Origin: Cordylochernes scorpioides
Lineage: Eukaryota; Arthropoda; Arachnida; Pseudoscorpiones; Chernetidae
Reading direction: 5' to 3'
DNA length: 64,000 nucleotides
Assembly: GCA_030710605.1 (NCBI GenBank)
Contig: CP092874.1
Span: 73,163,044-73,227,043 of the forward strand
The number at the start of each line of letters is the position of its first letter. Position 1 is the first letter of the stretch. A program made the translations under genes and the position numbers. The notes under the pieces are model-generated. The model was not told the origin of the DNA. It did no database searches and saw nothing but the letters and a program-made list of their open reading frames with translations. Below are positions 10,476 to 21,129 of the stretch, piece by piece.

Positions 10476-11171
10476 TAATAAAAATATTTTAAAATATTGG
10501 ATAGATCTCCTTATTTTTTTCTCCTTTAATATTTTAAGATATTTAACTTATTGTAACTTTTATAATATTTTTTTTTCATGCACAAATTCCCCCACCTACT
10601 TTGTATTTTTTATATTTTCAACTGTGATATTATAACATTATGCGGCACTGAGTTTATTTATACAAAAAATGTAATGCCTTGATAAAGGTTGGGGTTCAGC
10701 CAACCGAAATATTGGCAAATAAATATTTTATTCAATTCAATTTATGCCTTTTAATTATCTAATGAATCAAATGAGGATTGCTCTATTTCATAACAATATA
10801 ATATTTATGTATGAACACTAAAACAACTTGAAATATTGAGAATAGGTTTTATTATTCAAAAGAAGCGCTTTAAATGACAACAGAAATTTTTGACATCATT
10901 TTTAAACTCAGGTTATTTATTAATAAACAATTCCGCATATTATTTTCTTTTTCGCTTAGTTTTATCTGAATTTATGTTTATTAACTTAATAGATAACTTT
11001 TCAGAGTTATTAAAAACTCTATTAATGCATGGAAAATTGCTGGTTAAGACACACACAAGCACACTTCTAGATTTAAGATATTTTTTCAATTCATCTTTTA
11101 ATTTTTAAAAGTTATACTAGAATTATTTTATCGTGAAGATAGAGGCTGCCTGGCCGGCATTCATATTTCTT
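10476..11171. other. AT-rich DNA with a degenerate hammerhead-like stretch, no gene
   Basis: Up to 10887 this is the tail of the duplicated block. Around 10675-10730 the text TTGATAAAGGTTGG...CCAACCGAAAT resembles the TGATGA/stem/GAAA pattern of Penelope-type hammerhead ribozymes, but the core is altered. The same stretch is at about 46480-46530. No coding sequence is seen; 10888-11171 is unique AT-rich DNA. Confidence 0.45.
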
Positions 11172-11429
11172 GAAAAAAGATACTTCGGCCAGTATAAATC
11201 TTTTTATTACCTCGACGTTTTGACAAAAATCTTTTGTCCTCGTCAGGAGCAAACAAAAATTAAAACATATAGCAAGGCGTTAAAAATTATTCTAATAATA
11301 ATGAAAATAATTTTTAACGCCTTGCTATATGTTTTAATTTTTGTTTGCTCCTGACGAGGACAAAAGCTTTTTGTCGAAACGTCGAGGTAATAAAAAGATT
11401 TATACTGGCCGAAGTATCTTTTTTAAAGA
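11172..11429. repeat. Foldback repeat with hammerhead-like arms
   Basis: Two arms of about 120 bp (11172-11290 and 11310-11429) are inverted copies separated by an AT-rich spacer. Each arm holds a CTGACGA/stem/AAAC pattern and the same flank (AGTATAAATCTTTTTATTACC). Such inverted pairs are typical of short Penelope-like copies. The open frames read through it on the plus strand are artefacts of the palindrome. Confidence 0.65.
11351..11383 (+). ncRNA. Hammerhead-like ribozyme motif in the right foldback arm
   Basis: CTGACGA (11351-11357), a 7-bp stem (GACAAAA with TTTTGTC), then GAAAC and GTC. A 3-bp stem I (CTC with GAG) is available. One extra G sits between the core and stem II, unlike the textbook hammerhead. 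The left arm has the same motif with GAAA changed to AAAA. Activity is uncertain. Confidence 0.45.
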
Positions 11430-11929
11430 AATAGAATTATTTTGTATAACTTTTCAAGAAAATATGAATCCCTTAACGAATTTTTTTTTCTGTCTCAATC
11501 CTCCTTTCTTTATTGATTTTAATTCGCCTTTTTTTTACAATTATGCATTATTGTTCTAGTAGAATTATAAGTGATGTGTTTGTGGTGTGTCGATTTATTA
11601 ATTCCTGCGATGGCCTAGAAAAGTATTTAAAAGTTAGTTTTTATTATAATTACACATTAGTTACATTTTTATAGGAAGTCAAGATAAGGAAGATCAAAAA
11701 GGACAACACCCTAGAATGTCCATTCGGTTCTGACTGGCTTTCGCCAATCTGCAGCGCCACGCAGCGGTGGTCATCTCCTATTTCCAGGCCCCGCTTGAAT
11801 GTTTGCCGACAGCGTGGTCTGTCATCCCAGCAGGCTGGAAGGAAGTCTCTCGGCTCCCAAATGTTCAATAACTTGAAAGGTTTTCAATATTTTCTTATTT
11901 AGCGTCATGGAAAACCAAGAAGTATACAC
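11430..11929. other. No recognised gene
   Basis: AT-rich to 11690, then moderately GC-rich. I found no domain, repeat family or RNA here. The higher GC from about 11930 marks the start of Gypsy-3 remnants. Confidence 0.5.
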
Positions 11930-12347
11930 AGTAGTAGCACCCCCCGCCTTCGCGCGGTTCCCCGTGTCGACGCCTGTGGGCTGATTGGTCGACCCCATGG
12001 AGCTAGACCATAAAGGCGGGCGCGAGGGGCCAAACCAAATGGCCGCTCGGTGCATGGAGAATGCATCATTCCCTTGGCTAGGTGACTGAAAAAGGACCGG
12101 CTTATGGGCCGAGAGGTCTGGGTGGCCATATGGCTTCTAGAATTTAAGTATAAGCGGCGGGGAAAGAAGACCCTGGTCTGTTGGTCGGGAAAAGGCAGGG
12201 GCGCCCACACCCTTGGGGATGAGGGAGTGTAGAGGCGACTTCGCGTGGCGGTCCTCAAGCCGAAACACCGCTTGTACAGGGAAAATGGTATCAGTGTCAC
12301 ATCCGAGCCCGGATCCAACTTGAAGTGGATTGCAGTGTCGTTGACTC
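11930..12347 (-). pseudogene. Gypsy-3 protease fragment and GC-rich remnant
   Basis: The minus strand from about 12340 downwards reads a retropepsin-like segment with LDPGSDVTLIP. The expected DTG/DSG active site is changed to DPG, so it is probably inactive. Downstream to 11930 the DNA is GC-rich and I cannot assign domains. No RT was found. Confidence 0.55.
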
Positions 12348-13250
12348 TTACTCTTGACTACCACCCGCTCTTTCTGATTCCCAGGGTAGGTTCGCGACAG
12401 GATATACAAATGAAACCTCCCGCGCTGGGGTTTCCTCCGAGGTTATGGCGTTCACCTCATTATTTTTGCTTCGATTAGCGTAATGGCCCATTTTCGCGCA
12501 CTTTCCACAGACTTTATCCTTAGCGGGGCACTTATCTCTGTAACGATAATGATGTTTGGCAGTCCCACAGTTAAAGCAAGTTGGAAATTTTTTTCCTCTG
12601 TCTGCTTCCTGGGCACTGTCTATTTGTCTAGATGTTGATCTGCCATTGTCCTTGCCATGACCCGATGCCTTAGGCTTCTGCTTGGTCAATTTCCGCGTTG
12701 TGTCGACCTGCGATATGGAAGAGTTAAGATCCTGTTGTTCACGCATTACAGCTTCCCACTGACGGGCGATCGCGACTGCTTTGGCCAAGCTCAGGTTTTC
12801 GTTTAGTATCAGTTTCTCTGAGCTAAACGATCACGAATAAGCTCCTCGCGCAGATTAGGGTATTCGCAGTGCTCGGATATTCTGTGCAAGACTTTTACAA
12901 ATTCCTCAAGGGTTTCTTCTGGCCTTTGACTCCTTAATCTTAACAAAACCAGCTCATACATAACGTTTCGTTTGCCAATAAAGTGGTTGTCGAACGCTTC
13001 AATGACCTTGTCAAGGTGCTTTGAGTCATCTGTTGAGAGATTGAACGCAGAGTGGATTTCCGAAGCCCTCTCCCCCATAAGATATATTATTGCTGTTATC
13101 TGATAATTTTGTTTGTTGGCGTTCAAGTTGGAAAGAAGTCTGCATCGAGAAAATCGCTGTTTCCAGCTTGCCAATCCTCTGTGTCAAAACTGAAGTTAGG
13201 AGGCCGAATGAAGGAATTTGATTCTATGTTGTGTTTAGTTGCACAAAGTG
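12348..13250 (-). pseudogene. Gypsy-3 Gag with zinc knuckles (frameshifted)
   Basis: Two minus-strand frames (12809-13174 and 12348-12788) encode a Ty3/gypsy Gag of the K02A2.6-like type: WKQRFSRCRLLS, ending ELIRDRL, then two knuckles, CFNCG and CGKCAKMGHYANRSK; the last Cys of the second is replaced. A frameshift near 13150 hides the N-terminus and another near 12800 splits the frame. Gypsy-2 Gag has the same layout. Confidence 0.8.
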
Positions 13251-13308
13251 GAAATTATTTTTAAAAAAGTACTTACTTGGGCTCTTCACGATCCGACCGC
13301 TGCCACCA

Positions 13309-13564
13309 TGTTGTGTTGCTAAAAATCCTCTAGGAGTCGTCATGTTTCCTTGGTACAGGTTTTATTTGAAACGGTGCCAGAACAAGAACACACTCACCCA
13401 GAAGCGAAGATCCTCCTTCCCCTACTCAGCCAAAACCGAGACTCAACCACCTTCTACCGCCACACTGGTGCCGCCAGGCGCGAAGTGGCATGAGGATTCT
13501 TGTACCTGAACCCTCAACAGAGACATCGATTCTTCTCTTATCTAAATAATTTAACTCTCTTACA
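13309..13564 (-). repeat. Gypsy-3 5' LTR with tRNA-Leu primer-binding site
   Basis: Immediately left of 13309 the minus strand reads TGGTGGCAGCGGTCGGAT, matching the 3' end complement of tRNA-Leu(AAG). The LTR begins TGTTGTGTTGC on the plus strand. The far end at TCTCTTACA (13564) is my best guess. No partner LTR was found, so the element is truncated on its 3' side. Confidence 0.5.
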
Positions 13565-13801
13565 TCAGTCACTTGTCTATATAAATTTTATGAATTCTGT
13601 TGAATAATACATGTAAATTTGTAAATATTCAATTCTAAATTTTAATTTGTTTGTTGTGTTGTTTCCTCTGTAATAGGCGCAAATATTTCGATATCGCGCG
13701 CCTGGTTGATAAATAAATATATGTAATATATGATCCAAAGTTATTACACTGCAATATTTGATGTATTACACTGTTGTAGAATCCTGTCGACTTATCCGTT
13801 C

Positions 13802-14550
13802 TGTGACAATATCGTTGCGGAATTTCTTGTTGTTTGATTTGAATGGTGAGGATTGGTTGAAACGCAGTCGTTGAGTGGCAAGTGAAGCACACAGTTAGGA
13901 ATAATCAGGACACGTGATGGGGTTTGAAAATAAAAGGCAACTGGGTTGGAGGAAAGAAAGCTTGAGAAGAGCGGAGCGATTTGGATTGTTAATTATCTGA
14001 TCACATGGCGGTGATTGAACTTAGCTGTGGGATGAGCAGAGGGAGAGAGGTCTCGAGAGTAGATGTCACCTCTTTGGGAGCCAAAGCACAACTGATCCGA
14101 ACTCGGTGGAAGCCAAGTCACTCCTGTAGGTGTTGTTCCTATGAGAGCCAAATCGTTACTGACAATTCTTACTTCTCGATTTAACACCACGAGTCGTCTT
14201 CCTTCCCATTGGTCGAAGAATGGGACGTGCCCGTTTTCCTATTGGTTGACCTACTTAGTGGATCTTTCTAATTGGACCGGCGACTTTCTTTGGTGAAAGA
14301 TATGCCCGGCCTGATAGGAAGTATCGAGTGTTAGTTCGACTCTATTTACTTCCGTGGTTGTCAAATACGTCCGGTCTTGGGTCGGAAGTATGGGGTGTCT
14401 CTCTACTTTTATAACTTCTGGTCACCAGATACGTCCTGCTTTGCCAGGAAGTATTGAGTGCTTCTTGACTAATATAACTTCTGCGGTCACTAGATACGTC
14501 CGGCCTTCTGTCAGGAAGTATTGACTGTACAAGTTATTTATAATTGTGCC
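13802..14550. repeat. LTR-like element (same family as 37841-38627), cut by the gap
   Basis: It starts TGTGACAATATCG and matches the solo LTR in copy B until the N run. It contains four tandem units of about 65 bp (ACGTCC-containing cores at 14301, 14366, 14430 and 14495), one more than the copy B version, and inverted CCAAT boxes near 14205-14265. It sits just downstream of the last visible tra2 exon. Confidence 0.65.
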
Positions 14551-14650
14551 NNNNNNNNNNNNNNNNNNNNNNNNNNNNNNNNNNNNNNNNNNNNNNNNNN
14601 NNNNNNNNNNNNNNNNNNNNNNNNNNNNNNNNNNNNNNNNNNNNNNNNNN
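14551..14650. other. Assembly gap of 100 N
   Basis: Exactly 100 N, a conventional placeholder, so true length is unknown. It lies inside the LTR-like element on the left and inside a tra2 exon on the right. The end of tra2 is hidden or lost here. Confidence 0.95.
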
Positions 14651-14733
14651 AAGGCCGGGATGGATAGCCACGTCCCCGGCCCCTTGGTCTATAGCCATAG
14701 TCATCCCAGTTTCTACCTGGAGGACCCATTTTC
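14651..14733 (-). CDS. tra2: tra2 exon encoding the Gly/Arg-rich tail
   Basis: It follows the acceptor TGTTCCAG. The preceding exon ends in phase 2 (CG), and joining gives Arg-Lys-Met-Gly-Pro-Pro, then NWDDYGYRPRGRGRGYPSRP. Glycine/arginine-rich C-terminal tails follow the linker in Tra2 proteins. The exon runs into the N gap, so its end and the stop codon are not visible. Confidence 0.82.
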
Positions 14734-17700
14734 CTGGAACATTCAATAGCAAGTTTAAATTTGCAATAAAAACAAGCTTTTATTAAGTTATTAACCTTCC
14801 CTTTAAAATAGATGCAAAAATGTATGTGCCTGTCAATGGTCTGATTAAGTCACAAACTCTAGAATTTGCCAAAGTTGCTTAGCTGGCAAAGTGACTAGAC
14901 CAATTCTTTGGGCAAAATATAAAATTTTTGATAGGGTACAATTTGGATTATAGATTAGATATACAAGGCAATAAGACCAAATCCAAATTAAAATGTGCGT
15001 TATGTTTCAGCAACAGCGTTTTTACCAAAACACCACACACTATAATATAAAATAATATTATTATATAAAAAGGTCATCTCTCCAATCTGAATGACACTAT
15101 GCAAAGATGGAAGAGGTGGCACAAATCAATGAGTGATTTCAATTTTTAAAATTTAATATACCACCCTGGTCAAATCATTTTAAAAACTTTGAATACCAAA
15201 TTAAAGATTCAAGATTGCCATTAATTTTTTTTTGCTTATCCCTAGTACAGGCCATGACAATCATGGTGGGTAGAAGTAGGCGACTGCTTTTACTGTAAGT
15301 GCACTACATGTCTACACATGTGAAAAGCAGTTGCCATTAAATAAATGCCATCAGCCAACAAATATTGTAACTTTTGAATATTTTACCAAAAACATCAAAT
15401 TTACATGAAACACTAAAAAAAGAACACAGAATTTTGTGGGCATCTATCAGTTGGCTGAAGAAAATGAGCTTCTAGAGCGCTACCAGAATTGATTTTGTGT
15501 AAGACAATACAATAAAAATAGTCATGATGAAACTGTGAAAAAAAAAAAAAAATTTTAAGCCCATTGAAGAGCAATTATCACTTGAAAGCTAGCAATTTAA
15601 AATAAAAAGAAACTCATTGTGAGGAAATATTTTGTAATTTTAAAAACAATAAAAAATAATCTAAATTTCTAGAATGTGACAATTTCCTTTGATGAAGCAA
15701 GCCTTTAGGTAGAAGTGGTAATGTTTGGGGAACTAAAAAAAATGCAATCCAAACTGCAAAGTTTTAAATTTTCTAGCTCAGTCATTGTCTAGGCATTGTC
15801 TAGCATTGGACCTAGGCAAACTTCTTTTTATTAATGAGAAAACCAATTTGATAGTGAACAAGCAAGTTCTCTTTTGTCTATTATTCAACAATATTTAGAC
15901 ACAATTTCTTCTGATGATTAATGATTCTGGGATAGATTGGCACCTGCATATAACTCCAAATATTATTAATTTCCTTGGCAGCTAAAAGCAGTCCAGATTT
16001 AAATGAGAAAAAAAAACACAATATAAATTAGACACAACATATCTAATCCATTGCCAAAGACCATTGAGAATGTCATTTGAAACCAAGGATGAGCTAAGCC
16101 TGCAGTGAAAAGTGTATTTGTACACATCAATGGGAATTTTTTTTTTGACATTCAAAGGTTCTCTAAAAAGTGTTAAAAACTTTACATTAGTTCATAATCG
16201 ACTTACTTTACAGTTAATAGATTACAAACCAAAATTTTTTAACATACACAACTATTGTTCTGAAAACAGAACAATCCATAAATAAATCTTTAAATAAAAA
16301 GGTATATATTGGATCAAAATATTATATTGGTAAAATAAATGATATTTTGATCCAATATATGCCTTTTTATTTAAAGATTTATACACAGCTATATAAAAAA
16401 TATCGGACAGATTTTTTTTTTGTTGTAATTTTGATATAATAGAATCTTGTGTAAAGAACACATAGTTGTAGAGCCAAAGTGTCCTTTACTGTGAAGTGTC
16501 TTCTTACGGGAAGTTTTTTTTTTTTTTAATGTTAAAACTTTTTTAAAAATCCATTAGCATATTATATTTGTTTATTATCATAGCATATTTTATCCCTGTT
16601 TAACACTTAGTAAACCTGTTAACTACCATTGAAAATAAATTTTATTTATAAAAAAAAAATATTCTTGGTTCAACTTCTATTTTCTGAATATTCTTCTAAA
16701 AATGGAAGTTGGCCTAACTTTCTTCTTGCACCCCATCATGTAACTCCCTATTCAATGGGGTTGGTATCAGTAAAAGAACAATGGTAATCAGCTTTACACA
16801 TGCATTGAAAACCATATCCACTTTGTTTTTCATTTGACCAATTCCCATTATAATTTGAGACTTTTTGTGCTGTTTTGATAATTTTGGAATATTTGAAACT
16901 ATTTTTCATATTGTCAAAAGGCGATCCATCAAATAAGTTTAAATAAAAGTTTTGACCAATGACAAAGTTGTTTCCATGTGATCTACAAGAATTTGTAAAT
17001 TAAGTTTACTGTACAATAAATTGATAAAGAGGGAGCAATCTCTCAAAATATTTTGAGAAATTTTTTTTTTTTTCTTTACAGATACAGGTACGCCCTTTTA
17101 TATACTTATTTTCATATATTTAAAACATTGGAAATTTACGTCACATGCGTCTTATATTCATTTGCCATGAGACAAAATCTTCCCATTTTTCTATATTTGA
17201 ATAAAAATAATTCTACACTTTATTGATAATAAAAATTACATGCATTAAAAATTAAACAAAAACTATGATATTAGCTGAACAAAGTACATTTGTTTTTATT
17301 TATATAAAAATATAAATATTATTTTTAATATAGGTGGTATTTTGAAAAAATTTTGATAATTTTTTGTCTGCTTGAGCGAATGCCTGTTATATGTAAAAAT
17401 CAATAAACGATGCATTGGGAAAGCATCCATTGTTTGGAGATGTCTGCTAGCACAGATGTATTTTCAATGGTAGGGCAATTTGGGCATTGAAAACTATCCC
17501 TTGTTTAGAGGTGTTTGCTGAGGGAGGTTCTACTGTATGTCAATAAAAACAAAAAATGTAAAAAATTTGTTCATTCAGCTTAGGTCTCCTGACCTTGCAA
17601 CCTCAATTTGACTTTGCTTTCCACAAGATTCTCCCCAACACACATCAATTCTTTAATCGTGACAAACCAGAAGTAGGATTTTTCCTTGTTGAAATCTTCA

Positions 17701-20700
17701 ATCTTATTTCAACAGTTTCATTTTGGTATTCATTTAGTAGATATTCTTTTAACCAACGTTATTGTCATTAATATTACTAACAGCAGTATGGGAGGAATTC
17801 AGTACTAAACCTTACAACCATTTTCTTCCTCCAAATTATGCTAATTAGTTCATTTTGAGCTAATTTTGAAAAGACTACAATACTCTCAGGTACTTACATG
17901 ACTAGCTTGAGGAGCATGAACTCATGGAATTCATGTAATCTTTACACAAGGGGATAAGAAACAACTTACATGACTCAATAGTGAGAATGGAGAGAGTAAT
18001 AAATATTCATTTACCATTTGAGCTATATAGATGTTTCGTAACAAAATTACTACTTTTCCATTAAGTTTTGAGCCTTAAATAGGGTCATCTCACTACTAAT
18101 GCTTTTATTTAAAAAAGGTTCTATTACTTGTGTGAATGTTGAGGTACAAAATTATTCACAAAAGGTAACAAGACTAAATCCCAAAAAAAATGTACAGTGT
18201 GACATTTCTGTAATAACGTTGCAAAGAAAATATATTTTCTATACTCCCTGTTGTTCTTATCCCCTTTTGTATAGATTACATGCTCCTTGAGCTTTCTTAG
18301 AATATAAAAAGCATATCTGTAAATATCATTGATATTTCCTCTTTCTTCCATATTGTTAATTGTGACACATTTCTTCACATTTTACTTCATAAATTAAACC
18401 TGCTCTTTTGGTAAATGAGTGTTCTCATGTTTGTTGAGGTATTGAGAAATAGGGTTACATGGTTTTCTTACTATTTTCATATATTAGCAAAATTTCTCCT
18501 GCAAACTTTTGGTTTATAAATCCATTGATATGTAAGACAAACAAAAGAAAGAATGGCAAGCCATTAATATTCTCTAAAATGGAGAACTTTGTAATTGTAG
18601 AACATAGAAAAAAACACTGGTCACAATGATTTCGAAACATAACTGGTAACAATTCAAAACTTTTTGTCTGATAATTGTAACAATGTTGTACCGAAACAAT
18701 TTGGTCTTGTTAACTTTTGTTTCTAATTTATAATCCTAAATTGTACCTAATCATACAATTCTTAAATTCACTCTTCATATTTCCCACACGTTTCCACTGG
18801 AGCTTGATTGAATTTCTATAAAAATATATCTTTCACCAACTAAATAAAAATAAAATTTTGCAAGGTTGATATAAAATAAATAAGTGATATTTAGTTTTAA
18901 ATATAACTTTTAAAAACAAAAGATTTCTTTACATAGGATTACTCAAGCTTGAGAGATATATTCACACAATGGGCTTTCTATAATTTTGTCAAATTCTTTT
19001 CTTGGAAAGGAACTCACCGGGATCGTTTGCCCAAATACACCCCGGGGGTGGGGGGATGGGCTTCTCTGGTAGTAGAGTAATCCACTCTTATTTCTCTTCC
19101 GTGAATCCTCATTCCTTTGGCCTTTTCTATGGCCTGCAGAACAACTTGGATCAGCTGGGGACAATGGTTAACTTTTGTAAACAGACAAAAATATTCCCCA
19201 TAATCGGTTATTTGTCTACAGATCGAGTCTTCCCTGTTTTAAACTGAAGTTTGGTTTAGTTCTAAACAAAATTCTCTGTGTAATGAGCTCTAGTTTGCAA
19301 GCTCATCCATTATTCCCAGTTGTCATCTTTGGTGTACTTGCTAGGCTAACATTCATTCTCATCCTTTCTACTTGATAATAGAATTGAAAGAGAAAATAAG
19401 AGTTTTGAAATCTAAAAAGACACTAATATGTTGAAATAAATTCCAATTTCAAATTGAAACCAATTCACACATATATTGCCTACATTAAAAAAGCATCTAT
19501 AGAAATAAAATATATAAATAAATTTAAAAATATTTTAAGCAATTGCTTTTTTTGTCAAGAAGCTTTTATGTTCATATGCAGGAATGGATATATATATACA
19601 TTATATAATGTATTGATTAAACTGAAATATTCCTTAAAATATTTTTAAATTTATTTATAAGTTACTGTCACTCTCCTCTGTGACAGCAAGTCACTGAAAC
19701 GTAGTGATTTAAATAAATTAGTGGTTGATGTGGCTGTATTTTTTCCAAATGTATAGATACATTTTGGCGGTCAAAAAAATATGAATCATATGTAATATGA
19801 TGGAAACTCAATAAGATGAGGACTCAAGAGGAAATTATGTGGGTAAGTAATGATAGTTTGTAATCTATGGGATGAAATTACTATCAAAAACTTCAATTAA
19901 AAGGGGAAGACACTGAAGTTAACTTTATTTAGAAGCTTAATGGAAGAAATTCCTTGATAAATAAACATTCCCCAACCAGTATATGAGTATTAATGTAACA
20001 ACAAAATGTGGTAATGATGATACCATTATAAATGATACTTACCAGAGTGGCCTCCTCCATGTCATTGTAGCGACAAAAGGCAAAACCGCGGGAGCAATCA
20101 GTCTGCAGAGGCAACAAGACAAGAGTCAATATCACTTGTACTTTTCAAATGATAATTTTTTTATCACAATAGCTTTTTTTAGATGATTGCAAAATGTTAA
20201 TGAGATAATACCTACATATGTATGCCTGAAAAATTTTAAATTATTCTAAATAGCCTTCAAGGTTCACTCTACCCCAAGGTTTGAAATGTTATGCATTTTT
20301 GTTAGTGCTCAATTTTTTAATGGCTTCATGGACCAACATTCCATGCCTGAAGCCAACTTAAGTAAGACTTTTGGTAATATTACCTAAAGCCAACTCAAAA
20401 TAAAACTTGGTATCAGTGCCTGAAGTCAATTCTCTCGGAAGCCATCCCAATGAGAACAATTCAGTCAATATATCAAGAAATACTTTTAGGGTTATATGTA
20501 TATACAGTTAAACCTGTCTATAGCGCCCGATTTTAAATACGTAGCACGGATGTGATTTACATTAAAAGTGACCTCTCTATAGCACCCTATTTTAGTGAGT
20601 CCCAAGAGGGGGCACTATAGACAGATTTAACTGTATATATATACATGAGAAAAATACCCAAAAAATACAACATTGATAAAAACTCTCCAACTCTAACTAT

Positions 20701-21129
20701 ACAAAAGCAGGCTATACAAGAATTAACCTCATGAAATCTGCCTGTTATGGTAATTTACTCTCATCATTGTATCTTTTACTCTTCCCAAAATACACACTGA
20801 AATGAATAGTAACCCACCTTCTTATCCTTCACCACATCAAGAGCCTCAATTTTCCCATACTTGGAGAAGATTCTTCTCAAGTCCTCCTCGGTGGTCTCAT
20901 AGCTCAAGCCAAAGATGCCGATGCACTCATTGGGCTCAGGATTCTCCTTCAGAACACAAGTCAACTGCTGAACAAATCAGGGCCTAATGGGGAATAATTA
21001 CCCTGTCTCCGTGATAACGGGGCCTTCTATCAGGAGATGGGCTGAAGGAACGGCTGTGGCACACACACAATGAGATCAATAAGTCACCAATACTCCACAC
21101 CAACTGCTGGATCTTACCTGCGGCCCTTC
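14651..21129 (-). CDS. tra2: Transformer-2-like splicing factor gene (partial)
   Basis: Six minus-strand exons splice in frame: 21118-21129, 21002-21053, 20818-20946, 20043-20102, 19018-19133, and 14733 into the gap. Together they give an Arg/Ser segment (RSFSPSP), an RRM with RNP2 (CIGIFGL) and RNP1 (SRGFAFCRY), then the Tra2-specific linker (REAHPPTPGVYLG) and a Gly/Arg-rich tail (YRPRGRGRGYPSRP). Tra2 proteins bind GAA-rich exonic enhancers in the nucleus and promote exon inclusion. Every intron is GT-AG with matching phase. Exons for the N-terminal RS domain were not found to the right, and the C-terminus is lost in the gap. The RRM plus linker combination makes the identity firm; paralogue is unknown. 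Confidence 0.9.
15232..15335 (-). repeat. SINE fragment (tRNA-Glu-like family)
   Basis: The body of the dispersed SINE seen complete at 62365-62660: the palindromic CCATGA..TCATGG block followed by GACTGCTTTTACTGTAAGTG. The tRNA-like head is missing. Confidence 0.65.
16265..16385. repeat. Short foldback repeat
   Basis: Arms of about 45-50 bp with AAATCTTTAAATAAAAA at the left and its complement at the right, separated by about 20 bp. No terminal duplication was found, so the family is unknown. Confidence 0.6.
17395..17540. repeat. Pogo-like MITE fragment
   Basis: It ends in GAGGGAGGTTCTACTGTA, the complement of the pogo/Tigger-type terminus CAGTAGAACCTCC also seen at 25156. The left end is degraded. 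Confidence 0.4.
18124..18380 (-). pseudogene. Penelope-like element C-terminal fragment
   Basis: The minus frame includes NNMEERGNINDIYRYAF, nearly the same as the tail downstream of the GIY-YIG region in the copies at 27789-28356. The rest is untranslatable debris. Confidence 0.6.
19018..19133 (-). CDS. tra2: tra2 exon encoding RRM end and Tra2 linker
   Basis: 116 nt between acceptor TTCTGCAG and donor GTGAGTT, phase 0 to phase 2. It encodes the last helix and strand of the RRM (GMRIHGREIRVDYS) and the linker REAHPPTPGVYLGKRSR, the hallmark that separates Tra2 from other SR proteins. Confidence 0.92.
19660..19760 (+). repeat. Degenerate Penelope-type motif in tra2 intron
   Basis: A CTGTGACAGC..GTCACTGAAACGTAG stretch followed by AAATAAATTAGTGG resembles the stem/GAAAC pattern of the hammerhead-bearing repeats, but the CTGANGA core is lost. 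Only a relic call is justified. Confidence 0.3.
20043..20102 (-). CDS. tra2: tra2 exon encoding RNP1
   Basis: 60 nt, phase 0 at both ends, between a pyrimidine-rich CTCTGCAG acceptor and a GTAAGTAT donor. It encodes TDCSRGFAFCRYNDMEEATL. The RNP1 aromatic positions (Phe, Phe, Tyr) that stack on RNA are present; Cys and Arg replace the Val-Tyr of vertebrate Tra2. Confidence 0.92.
20505..20633. mobile_element. Pogo/Tigger-like MITE
   Basis: A 129-bp element with inverted ends CAGTTAAACCTGTCTATAG and the complement of its right end, flanked by TA on both sides. The terminal sequence is typical of Tc1/mariner-pogo non-autonomous elements. It lies in a tra2 intron and has no coding capacity. Confidence 0.75.
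20818..20946 (-). CDS. tra2: tra2 exon encoding RNP2 and first RRM helix
   Basis: It encodes ENPEPNECIGIFGL and on through YETTEEDLRRIFSKYGKIEA to KDKK, ending at GTGGGTT. RNP2 is IGIFGL. The acceptor used here is TTCTGAAG. A stronger-looking CAG 18 nt upstream (exon start 20964) is in the same phase and would add six residues (LTCVLK), so the start of this exon is ambiguous. Confidence 0.9.
21002..21053 (-). CDS. tra2: tra2 short Arg/Ser exon
   Basis: 52 nt between GTGTGCCACAG and GTAATTATT. With the microexon upstream it reads RSFSPSPDRRPRYHGDR, the basic stretch that leads into the RRM. The first base completes a Ser codon begun by AG in the microexon. Confidence 0.8.
21118..21129 (-). 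CDS. tra2: tra2 candidate 12-nt microexon
   Basis: GAAGGGCCGCAG sits between a strong acceptor (a long pyrimidine tract ending CCCTCCAG) and a consensus donor GTAAGAT. It keeps frame with the next exon and adds Lys-Gly-Arg plus part of Ser. The flanking introns are about 64 nt downstream and unknown upstream. The call rests on splice signals and frame, not on transcripts. Confidence 0.6.

Larger units (their letters stand above)
1..10887. repeat. Large duplicated composite block, copy A
   Basis: Position 1 aligns with 33690, and the match runs through the same order of parts in both copies: copia fragment, gypsy LTR, mariner, gypsy half-element, 3' LTR, LTR relic, AT-rich tail. It stops after the shared CAGAAAT at 10887 (46689 in copy B). 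Copy A differs by a solo LTR in place of a full element and by the inserted Copia-1. The left edge lies outside the window. Because unrelated nested elements share identical junctions, I infer duplication of DNA rather than independent insertions. Confidence 0.85.
14738..19017. other. tra2 intron of about 4.3 kb with repeat debris
   Basis: It contains a SINE fragment (15232-15335), a Penelope-related repeat (15545-15650, same as 56465-56560), a short foldback (16265-16385), a pogo-like terminal fragment ending near 17537 and a Penelope protein remnant (18124-18380). The rest is AT-rich with no coding signal. The open frames in this span are short and lack domains. Confidence 0.7.

Noticed and set aside
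11133..11559. Plus-strand open frames across the foldback
   Set aside because: They read through an inverted repeat with a ribozyme-like core; composition follows the repeat.
14534..14786. Frames crossing the N gap
   Set aside because: They run through ambiguous bases. Only the right part is real, as a tra2 exon on the minus strand.
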